This document shows, one piece after another, positions 1-5,744 of a stretch of DNA of 10,426 bases. A program made the position numbers and the translations under genes. Origin of the DNA: Methanosalsum sp. GTDB taxonomy: Archaea > Halobacteriota > Methanosarcinia > Methanosarcinales > Methanosarcinaceae. Below the pieces are notes generated by a model, which was given only the letters and a program-made list of their open reading frames with translations, was not told the origin of the DNA and ran no database searches. The stretch is taken from contig SKZM01000206.1 in assembly GCA_007127385.1 (NCBI GenBank), positions 1 through 10,426 of the forward strand. Reading direction: 5' to 3'. Numbering within the stretch: the stretch's first letter is position 1; every line of letters begins with the position of its first letter.

Positions 1-50
1 ATTTTATTTGCTATTTCATAAAATAAATTGACTTGAAGGGTTAAGTATGT

Positions 51-76
51 TTTACCAAACGGCATTTTTTGGTAAA
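51..76. repeat. Perfect 9-bp inverted repeat upstream of the mttB promoter
   Basis: TTTACCAAA at 51-59 is matched by its exact reverse complement TTTGGTAAA at 68-76, with an 8-base spacer. It lies about 135 bases upstream of the best TATA box for mttB. The arms are seen directly. Two roles are possible: a dyad operator for a regulator of mttBC, or the 3' end hairpin of a transcript entering from the left of the window. The arms are AT-rich, so a chance occurrence in this AT-rich stretch cannot be excluded. The rest of 1-200 shows no gene. Confidence 0.45.
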
Positions 77-210
77 GGTATTTATAGTTTTTGCTGATTT
101 GACTATTCGATCTTATGTATCAAACCGTGACCTATGGAAGTAATATATGATTGCTGATTGTGAAATATCATTTAGGAAAAAGTAAATAAATTATAGAAGT
201 TAATCGATAA

Positions 211-220
211 TTATATATAT
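211..220 (+). promoter_or_regulatory. Probable TATA box for mttBC
   Basis: The run TTATATATAT is the clearest archaeal TATA-box candidate upstream of mttB. With the usual 22-27 base distance to the start site, transcription would begin near 238-243, giving a leader of about 200 bases before the mttB start. A second, weaker candidate (TTTATAG near 80-87) lies further upstream and would make the leader longer. The start site is inferred, not seen. Confidence 0.5.
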
Positions 221-236
221 CTATATTTGAGAGACT

Positions 237-442
237 ATGATAATTGGACAATATTTGTGGATGTCGATGAGTATACAAATTATACCGGCGAGATCCACAG
301 ATCATTATTCCAAACATGGCTGCTGCCTAATCGGTGCGGCATCCATGGCGGGCAAAAATGAAAGCTGTAAACATGAATGCAGTATTTTTAGAATGCACCG
401 CAATATATTCGAGCAAGGATATTAGTAAGGAGGTTAAATAAT
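237..442 (+). promoter_or_regulatory. Long mttB leader with an imperfect hairpin and a possible leader ORF
   Basis: About 200 bases separate the inferred transcription start from mttB. The stretch is clearly less AT-rich than the DNA before it. An imperfect hairpin can form at 315-347: CATGG (315-319) pairs with CCATG (343-347), and TGCTGC (321-326) pairs with GCGGCA (336-341), including one G-U pair. A 62-codon open frame runs from ATG 237 to TAG 423-425, followed at once by TAA. Its ATG coincides with the predicted start site, so it could be translated without a leader, but its product resembles nothing I recognise and it may be chance. The leader ends in a near-perfect ribosome binding site, AAGGAGGT at 427-434, eight bases before the mttB ATG. 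Confidence 0.45.
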
Positions 443-1930
443 ATGGCAGAAAATTTCTACCCAGGTAGGGACATTTTAGAAGGAGTTCGTCTGGAATTCT
501 TTACACAGGATGAGCTTCGAACAATCCATTATGCAAGTATGGAAGTACTCCAGAACCCTGGAATTGAAGTTGAAAATCCAGAAGCTAGACAGGTTTTCAA
601 AGAAAACGGATGTATTGTTGACGACAAAACACACGTAGTAAAGATTCCAGAGTATCTTGTAAACAGAGCACTTCAGCTTGCTCCATCAAAATTCACTCTA
701 TGGGGCCGTGAAAAGAAGAATAACGTCGTAAAAGAGCACAAAGGAAAAGTTCACTGGACCTGTTTTGGTACCGGTGTCCAGATGTGTAACTATCTTGGAC
801 CAGGTAAGTTTGAAACTGTTGACTCTACAGAAGAAGATGTTGCAAACACTGCAAAACTTTGTGATTGGGCAGAAAACATTAACTACTATTCACTTGCAGT
901 ATCTGCTCGTGACTGGGCAGGAAAAGGTGCACAGGATGTGCATGAGACATTCACTCCACTGGTGAACACATCAAAGCACTTCCACCACATTGACCCTGTT
1001 GGAGAGAACGTGGAATACTACTTTGACATTGCAAAGGCATACTATGGTGGAGATGAAGAGGAAGCCAGAAAGAAACCAATCTTCTCAATGCTTCTGTGCC
1101 CAACAAGTCCACTGGAGCTTGGAGAAAATGCCTGTCAGGTCATCATGAAAGGTGCACGTAACTCAATCCCGGTCAATGTTCTGAGTATGGCAATGGCAGG
1201 AGGATCATCCCCTGTACATCTTGCAGGAACACTGGTAACCCATAATGCAGAGGTTCTTTCCGGTATTGTACTTGCACAGTTGACTGTACCAGGAGCACCT
1301 GTTATGTATGGTAGCTCAACAACAACCTTTGACCTGAAGAGAGGTACAGCACCAGTTGGTTCACCAGAACTTGGAATGATCAGTGCAGCAGTTGCAAAGC
1401 TGGGTCAGTACTATGGTCTGCCAACTTTTGTTGCAGGTTCATAGGCAGACGCCAAGATACCTGACGGCCAGGCTGGCCATGAGAAGACAATGACCACTCT
1501 TCTACCAGCTCTTGCCGGTGCAAACACCCTTTACGGTGCAGGTATGCTTGAACTTGGTATGACATTTTCAATGGAACAGCTTGTATTTGACAATGATATG
1601 ATAGCAATGACAAAGAAGGTAATGGAAGGAATTCCAGTTAATGAAGAGTCACTTGGTGTGCAGGCAATTCAGGAAGTAGGCATTGGTAAGAACTTCCTTG
1701 CTCACAAGCAGACCAGAAAATACATTGACCTTCCATCCAATCCGCAGCTTATCAACAGGCTTATGCTTGGTGACTGGAGAAATGCAGGTTCAAAGGATAT
1801 CGCAACAGCGGCACACGAGAAAGTTGAAGATGTCATGAAGAACCACGTTGTTACACCAATTGATGCTGATATACTCAAGGACATGAAGGCAATCGTTGAC
1901 AAAGCTGACAGACAGGTAGCAGGAAACTAA
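443..1930 (+). CDS. mttB: Trimethylamine:corrinoid methyltransferase MttB, pyrrolysine-containing (UAG read through)
   Basis: MttB moves a methyl group from trimethylamine onto the cobalt of the corrinoid protein MttC, the first cytoplasmic step of methanogenesis from trimethylamine. The frame opens at ATG 443 behind a strong ribosome binding site and meets TAG at 1442-1444, codon 334. The same frame continues without a stop to TAA at 1928-1930. Reading TAG as pyrrolysine gives 495 residues with pyrrolysine at 334, matching the length and pyrrolysine position known for Methanosarcina MttB. The sequence after the TAG ([15 protein letters not shown]) reads as uninterrupted MttB, so this is one gene and not two or a pseudogene. 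Known MttB is a TIM-barrel enzyme in which pyrrolysine is thought to bind and activate the methylamine. mttC follows after 23 bases. A conventional gene caller would split it into 443-1444 and about 1490-1930. Confidence 0.97.
1442..1444 (+). other. In-frame UAG decoded as pyrrolysine (residue 334 of MttB)
   Basis: This TAG sits inside a frame that stays open and MttB-like on both sides. Decoding requires tRNA-Pyl and PylS plus the pyrrolysine biosynthesis genes pylBCD, none of which is in this window. A small inverted repeat (GGC at 1444-1446 with GCC at 1451-1453) begins at the last base of the codon, and a second lies at 1466-1478. Confidence 0.96.
1466..1478 (+). repeat. GC-rich palindrome just downstream of the UAG codon
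   Basis: GGCCAGGCTGGCC is a perfect inverted repeat around one central base, beginning 21 bases after the TAG. In RNA it could form a 4-bp GGCC/GGCC stem with a 5-base loop. It lies inside coding sequence for residues DGQAGH, so protein constraint may explain it. A stem-loop called PYLIS was proposed downstream of UAG in mtmB, but that element is not known to be conserved in mttB. Confidence 0.4.
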
Positions 1931-1953
1931 ATTATTTGAGGAGATGTTTATTA

Positions 1954-2604
1954 ATGGCAACAAAAGAGGAAATTATTCAAAAAGGAAAAGCTGCAATTCT
2001 TGATTTTGACGGAGATACAGCAGCTGAAGTGGCAAAGGAAGCAATTGAAGCCGGTATAGATCCAGCTGAGCTTATTGAAGAAGGATTTACCGCTGCAATG
2101 AACGAGGTCGGAGATCAGTTCGAATCCGGTACTCTTTTCCTTCCACACGTTATCGCAGCATCCGAAGCAATGAGCGCGGGTGTTGAAGTTCTGACTCCAG
2201 AACTTGAAAAGAAGGCTTCAGAGTCCAAGTCAAGAGGTAAGGTAGTTATAGGAACAATTGAGGGTGACATTCACTCAATTGGTAAGGATATTGTAGCCAC
2301 CATGCTCAAGATTGCTGGATTTGAAGTAGTTGATCTTGGCAGGGATGTACCTGTAAAGAACTATGTTGACAAGGCAAAAGAAATAGATGCACAGGTTGTA
2401 GCATCTTCAGCTCTGATGACCACAACAATGATCACACAGACACAGATCGAAGAACAGCTCAAAGAAGCAGGTATCCGTGACAATATCAAGACAATGGTCG
2501 GCGGTGCTCCTGTAACTCAGGACTGGGCCAACAAGATCGGTGCTGACATCTATGCTGAGAACTCTGGTGATGCAGTAGCAAAACTCAAATCACTCTTCCC
2601 ATAA
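1954..2604 (+). CDS. mttC: Trimethylamine-specific methyltransferase corrinoid protein MttC
   Basis: MttC carries the corrinoid cofactor that MttB methylates; a second methyltransferase (MtbA in Methanosarcina) then takes the methyl group to coenzyme M. The product has 216 residues, the usual size. An N-terminal helical cap domain (about 1-90) is followed by a Rossmann-like B12-binding domain (about 95-216). The cobalt-ligating motif is DIHSIG at 105-110, with His107 as lower axial ligand, supported by SSALMTTTM at 151-159 and VGGAPV at 182-187. The start chosen is ATG 1954, with GAGGAG at 1938-1943 ten bases upstream. An in-frame TTG at 1936 would place that binding site inside the gene. Assignment as MttC rather than MtbC or MtmC rests on the adjacent mttB and on general resemblance. 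The two genes are probably one transcript ending at the terminator just downstream. Confidence 0.93.
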   Translation: MATKEEIIQKGKAAILDFDGDTAAEVAKEAIEAGIDPAELIEEGFTAAMNEVGDQFESGTLFLPHVIAASEAMSAGVEVLTPELEKKASESKSRGKVVIGTIEGDIHSIGKDIVATMLKIAGFEVVDLGRDVPVKNYVDKAKEIDAQVVASSALMTTTMITQTQIEEQLKEAGIRDNIKTMVGGAPVTQDWANKIGADIYAENSGDAVAKLKSLFP

Positions 2605-2617
2605 GGAATGAGAATAT

Positions 2618-2650
2618 GAATGCATCAGTCTGATGCATTCTCTTTTTTTT
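2618..2650 (+). terminator. Hairpin/T-tract terminator of mttBC
   Basis: GAATGCATCA (2618-2627) and TGATGCATTC (2631-2640) form a perfect 10-bp stem with a 3-base loop, starting 14 bases after the mttC stop. A run of eight T residues follows at 2643-2650. This is the strongest terminator-like structure in the window. Confidence 0.85.
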
Positions 2651-2739
2651 TATACGACTATATTTTCTGCAAAATCCTGGTTACTTTAAGAATCTGTATC
2701 CTGTACTATCTTATGGAATTATCCAGGAATGCATTCATC

Positions 2740-2747
2740 AAAAAAAA
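2740..2747 (-). terminator. Probable T-tract terminator of the ferredoxin gene
   Basis: On the minus strand a run of eight T residues begins about 20 bases after the ferredoxin stop codon, preceded by AT-rich sequence. Archaeal transcription often ends at such U-tracts without a hairpin. The 10-bp palindrome GAATGCATTC at 2727-2736 lies just beyond it and shares its core with the mttC terminator arms. The interval 2651-2767 holds only these convergent 3' ends. Confidence 0.5.
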
Positions 2748-2767
2748 TAATGAAGTATATTTAAAAA

Positions 2768-2998
2768 TTATCCATCGTTTCCGATGGCATCCACCGAACA
2801 TTCAGCAAGTGCATTTTCACAGATATCTATTTCTTCATCGGTTTCTGGCTGATTATAGACGTATGCGGTTGATTCATCTTCAGTCATTTTAAAATGATTT
2901 GGTGCCATTTCTACACAGACTTCGCATGCAGTACATCCATCGTCCACATAATATGGACCAGAAACATTTTCTGAAACTTTATTTTCCCTGTTTGCCAT
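2768..2998 (-). CDS. Small single [4Fe-4S] ferredoxin
   Basis: This 76-residue acidic protein has the ligand pattern of a single-cluster ferredoxin: Cys22, Cys25 and Cys28 in CTACEVC, and Cys67 near the C-terminus in CSVDAIG. The usual CP-x-x-AI motif is present except that Ser replaces the Pro after the last cysteine. Cys60 is a fifth cysteine; in some monocluster ferredoxins an extra cysteine at a similar place forms a disulfide, but that is inference here. It is a soluble cytoplasmic electron carrier; its redox partner is unknown. It starts at ATG 2998 behind GGGGGGT, about five bases upstream, and has its own promoter. It is convergent with mttBC, so there is no evidence of co-regulation with methylamine use. 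Family assignment is firm, specific role is not. Confidence 0.9.
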   Translation of the reverse strand: MANRENKVSENVSGPYYVDDGCTACEVCVEMAPNHFKMTEDESTAYVYNQPETDEEIDICENALAECSVDAIGNDG

Positions 2999-3047
2999 TG
3001 TTTACCCCCCAATATTAAATGATCAATTGAAAACTGGTTGATTATAT

Positions 3048-3055
3048 TATTTATA
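3048..3055 (-). promoter_or_regulatory. TATA box of the ferredoxin gene
   Basis: TATAAATA on the minus strand lies about 50 bases upstream of the ferredoxin ATG. It predicts transcription starting near 3025-3028 and a short leader of about 28 bases that holds the GGGGGGT ribosome binding site. Confidence 0.6.
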
Positions 3056-3064
3056 GGTTTTTAT

Positions 3065-3088
3065 CAATAACCCATGTATCAGTTATTG
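3065..3088. repeat. Perfect 7-bp inverted repeat next to the ferredoxin promoter
   Basis: CAATAAC (3065-3071) and GTTATTG (3082-3088) are exact reverse complements around a 10-base spacer. The repeat begins ten bases upstream of the ferredoxin TATA box, a position suited to an operator or activator site. It also lies about 70 bases downstream of the PHP gene stop and could be a weak 3' structure of that transcript. Confidence 0.4.
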
Positions 3089-3155
3089 TCAGCCCTGCCA
3101 AAACGGTTTTTAAATGAGCCTGATTATGCAGTATTCATATTACATAGCATGTATT

Positions 3156-3824
3156 TTACCCGATCAATCGTCTCCTAAATAATCGCTCTACTCCAGAAAA
3201 CATTTGTTTTACCACAATATGAGTCGGTGTTAGGGATCCACCGGCCTGAATCCTTCCTTCTTTGATAGCTGAAAGAACTGATTCCACAGTACTGCTTTTT
3301 GCATCGATATCTGTGTAGCTTCTTCCAACCATCTGTGGTATATGTGCATCACTTCCACCAACTCCTGGAATGTTAAGTGATCGAGCTGCATTTAAAGCTT
3401 TGATATTGGAACTACTGGTAAGACTTCGTGAGTTTATTACTTCAACAGCATCAATATCAATTCCCTCAATATAGCCCAGCCCATGTGATATCTTTTTGAA
3501 TGGATGTGGGATTATTATTGTTCCACCCAGTTCCCTTGCTTTTTCAATAGTTTTTTCAGCCGACATATGAGCATTTATGCTCTCAGTTATTCCCAGTACC
3601 AGTATATGGCCTTCTGCAGAGGAAACTTCTACTGAAGGTATAATCATCAGGTCAAGCTCCAGCTCATTGACCCTCTCTGCAGCCACAAAACTGCCTTCCA
3701 CTGTATTATGGTCACATAGTGCAATTCCGTCCATTCCGTTTTTTACGGCATGCAACAGTATAGAGTCTATGTCCGAATTACTGTCCTTTGAAAAACAGGA
3801 ATGAACATGAAGATCAAATCTCAT
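3156..3824 (-). CDS. PHP-domain metal-dependent phosphoesterase
   Basis: The 222-residue product is a stand-alone PHP domain, a family of metal-dependent phosphoesterases, with all the expected metal-binding motifs: HVH at 6-8, DHN at 38-40, Glu66, His73, PHP at 106-108 and GSDAH at 157-161. It closes with a basic tail rich in arginine (RLFRRR). Substrates of archaeal stand-alone members vary (histidinol phosphate, nucleotides, nucleic acid ends), so none is assigned. I chose ATG 3824 because MRFDLHVHS is the normal beginning of the family and because a TATA box 31 bases upstream predicts a nearly leaderless mRNA, which also explains the lack of a ribosome binding site. A GTG at 3842 in the same frame is the alternative. 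The stop is TGA. It stands alone between the hflX and ferredoxin genes. Confidence 0.88.
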   Translation of the reverse strand: MRFDLHVHSCFSKDSNSDIDSILLHAVKNGMDGIALCDHNTVEGSFVAAERVNELELDLMIIPSVEVSSAEGHILVLGITESINAHMSAEKTIEKARELGGTIIIPHPFKKISHGLGYIEGIDIDAVEVINSRSLTSSSNIKALNAARSLNIPGVGGSDAHIPQMVGRSYTDIDAKSSTVESVLSAIKEGRIQAGGSLTPTHIVVKQMFSGVERLFRRRLIG

Positions 3825-3850
3825 AAATAAACAATATCCCACTTAGAACT

Positions 3851-3859
3851 TATATATTT
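3851..3859 (-). promoter_or_regulatory. TATA box of the PHP-domain gene
   Basis: AAATATATA on the minus strand predicts transcription starting near 3828-3830, only about five bases before the ATG at 3824. This supports a leaderless or near-leaderless transcript and the choice of that ATG. Confidence 0.55.
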
Positions 3860-3943
3860 GTATAGTTAAACTACCCTCTAAGATCAACTAATATATTATG
3901 TACATGTTTAAACTGGATTACTTCACAGCATAACTCGAACAAT

Positions 3944-5221
3944 TTATAATTGATCTTCTGAGTGGCCATATGCATTTAGCTTCCTTTCAACAGCTTTTGC
4001 CTTGTTTATGACCTCATCCCTTGCTTCAACATCCACTATAATCCTGTCTGTGTATTTTATGTTATGTACAATTCCTTCATCAAATAGCCAGGAAGCTATA
4101 GACATCCCGGAATCAGATATTGGAAGCTGGACATCTTTTCTTTTCCAGACCGGCAGGTAACTAAATACCTTCTTTTTAAGTGTTTCTATACCTGTCCCTT
4201 CACTTGCAGATATTATTATCGGATTGGGGGTAAGATATTCAATTTCAGATATGCGACAATCAAGATCTTCTTCTGATATCCTGTCAACTTTATTTAGAAC
4301 AGTAATAATTGGTGCATCTTCTATTTGTTCCCATAGAGTATCATGGCATGCAATCAGCTTTTTTTTTATGATCTCAATAGGTTCACTCACATCCACAACA
4401 AGCAATATTACATCTGCAAGAAATATCTCGTCAAGTGTAGATTTGAACGCATCGATCAGCCAGTGTGGCAGGTCTTCAATAAATCCGACAGTATCGGTTA
4501 GAAGTAATTTTCTGCCATTTACCTGGAAGGAACGTGTTGTGGGGGAAAGTGTAGTGAATAGCCTGTTTTCCACTTCCACATTTTCATCTACCATTTCACT
4601 AAAGAGAGTGCTTTTTCCCGCATTTGTGTATCCAGCAAGAGCAACTATAGAAAACCCCTTTTTGTGACGGGATGTTCGCAGATTATCATAGTCCTTCTGC
4701 ATCCTCCCAAGTTCATTTCTAAGACGAGAAATTCTGTTTTTGATATCCTTTTCATAGGAATCTTCATAACTACCAAGCCCCATGAACCCCGGGCGCTCTT
4801 TTTTCTTTAGCAATGATACAATGGTCTTTGCTTTTGGAAGTTCGTAATGTAGCTTTGCCAGTTCGACCTGATATTTTGCTCTTTTTGTTTTTGCCTTAGT
4901 TGCAAATATCTCTAGTATAAGGTGAAATTTATCAATGGTTTCACATCTGCAGGTTTGAGATATATTATATATCTGCATTATGCTGAGCTGATTGTAAAAG
5001 ATGATCTTATCTGCACCTGTCTCTGCTACTATCCAGGACAATTCGTCTGTTTTTCCGCGTCCGATCTGATAATTTCTGTCCGGGTTTTTTGTTTGAGTAA
5101 TCTCATCAATGACAAGGTATCCTGCAGATTCTGCAAGTTCTTTTAGTTCCTGAAGTCTGCTGGAATTTCTATATTCCTCGCTTTCGGGTTCATTCCTCTG
5201 GACAAGGACTGCTTTTTTCAT
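3944..5221 (-). CDS. hflX: HflX-type GTPase
   Basis: The 425-residue protein has the HflX layout: an N-terminal nucleotide-binding domain with the GRGK motif (54-57), a helical linker, a G domain and a short C-terminal domain. GTPase motifs are all present: G1 GYTNAGKS at 197-204, G2 within FTTLSPTTR at 222-230, G3 DTVGF at 243-247, G4 NKVD at 310-313 and G5 SAS at 338-340. In other organisms HflX binds the large ribosomal subunit and can split or rescue stalled ribosomes; the same general role is inferred here. The linker carries GFMGLGSYEDSYEKDI in place of the bacterial GPGE-x-QLE-x-D version, as expected of an archaeal branch. ATG 5221 gives the MKKAVLVQR start; GGTG nine bases upstream is a weak ribosome binding site. 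It is preceded by its own promoter region and separated by about 100 bases from genes on both sides. The 3843-3943 gap shows only the PHP promoter. Confidence 0.92.
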   Translation of the reverse strand: MKKAVLVQRNEPESEEYRNSSRLQELKELAESAGYLVIDEITQTKNPDRNYQIGRGKTDELSWIVAETGADKIIFYNQLSIMQIYNISQTCRCETIDKFHLILEIFATKAKTKRAKYQVELAKLHYELPKAKTIVSLLKKKERPGFMGLGSYEDSYEKDIKNRISRLRNELGRMQKDYDNLRTSRHKKGFSIVALAGYTNAGKSTLFSEMVDENVEVENRLFTTLSPTTRSFQVNGRKLLLTDTVGFIEDLPHWLIDAFKSTLDEIFLADVILLVVDVSEPIEIIKKKLIACHDTLWEQIEDAPIITVLNKVDRISEEDLDCRISEIEYLTPNPIIISASEGTGIETLKKKVFSYLPVWKRKDVQLPISDSGMSIASWLFDEGIVHNIKYTDRIIVDVEARDEVINKAKAVERKLNAYGHSEDQL

Positions 5222-5251
5222 TTAATGTTACACCGGAAATATCTTATTTAA

Positions 5252-5260
5252 TTATATAAT
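5252..5260 (-). promoter_or_regulatory. Probable TATA box of hflX
   Basis: ATTATATAA, read on the minus strand, lies about 31 bases upstream of the hflX ATG and predicts a very short leader. A second candidate (AATATATGA, near 5266-5275) would give a leader of about 25 bases including the GGTG site. Which is used cannot be told from the sequence. Confidence 0.45.
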
Positions 5261-5321
5261 TGGAATCATATATTAAAATAAGCAATACTTTATAAAATAT
5301 GCGGATGATCGATCTACAATA

Positions 5322-5717
5322 TTATATTTTTTCTAATTCCTGGATCAGGAGTTTTCTTGAACTCAGGGAAATATGATGGGCAAGCTGGACTGCAAGACGT
5401 TCACTTATAGATTCCTGATATTTGAATTCATCTTTGAACCTTGAAGATACAAAGCTTAGCGGTTTGTTATACATATCCCCCTTCTCAGTAACAATTACTC
5501 CCTCCCTCTTTATATTTGAAACGGTCCTTTCAATAATGTGAACCACATCCAGTACTTTAAGGGGTCTATACATTCTAAATGCCTTTGTATTTACCTGATG
5601 TATCTTTTCTATATGATCAGGAGAAACAGATAAAGAAACAGCAGCACATACAATATAATAATGCCCCTTAGATGTCCTGTGCCGCCCGGAAATATCCACT
5701 GCAATTATGTCTCTCAT
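5322..5717 (-). CDS. Small conserved archaeal protein, resembling DUF2209
   Basis: This 131-residue protein begins with a hydrophobic strand ending in aspartate (IIAVDIS, 4-10), then GRHRTSKGHYYIVCAAVSL, and has a conserved-looking block RPLKVLDVVHIIE at 51-63 and a helical C-terminus. It has no signal peptide or membrane segment. From memory it resembles the uncharacterised archaeal family DUF2209; I could not verify this. The strand-plus-Asp start recalls RNase H-fold proteins, which is only an inference. It follows endA on the same strand, with 27 bases between the endA stop and ATG 5717, so co-transcription is likely and a role in RNA metabolism is possible. An in-frame TTG at 5744, directly after the endA stop and about ten bases behind GGAAGGG, is an alternative start adding nine residues. 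Confidence 0.7.
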   Translation of the reverse strand: MRDIIAVDISGRHRTSKGHYYIVCAAVSLSVSPDHIEKIHQVNTKAFRMYRPLKVLDVVHIIERTVSNIKREGVIVTEKGDMYNKPLSFVSSRFKDEFKYQESISERLAVQLAHHISLSSRKLLIQELEKI

Positions 5718-5744
5718 AATATCTAGTCCATAAAACAGTGTCAA

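Noticed and set aside
1490..1930. A separate 146-residue gene after the TAG
   Set aside because: It is in the mttB frame, has no ribosome binding site of its own, and is the C-terminal part of MttB after the pyrrolysine codon.
2620..2892. Plus-strand open frame of 90 codons after mttC
   Set aside because: It begins inside the mttC terminator hairpin and overlaps the well-supported ferredoxin gene on the other strand.
3825..3842. GTG start for the PHP-domain gene
   Set aside because: The TATA box at 3851-3859 would place the transcription start after this GTG, and the family normally begins right at the HxH strand.
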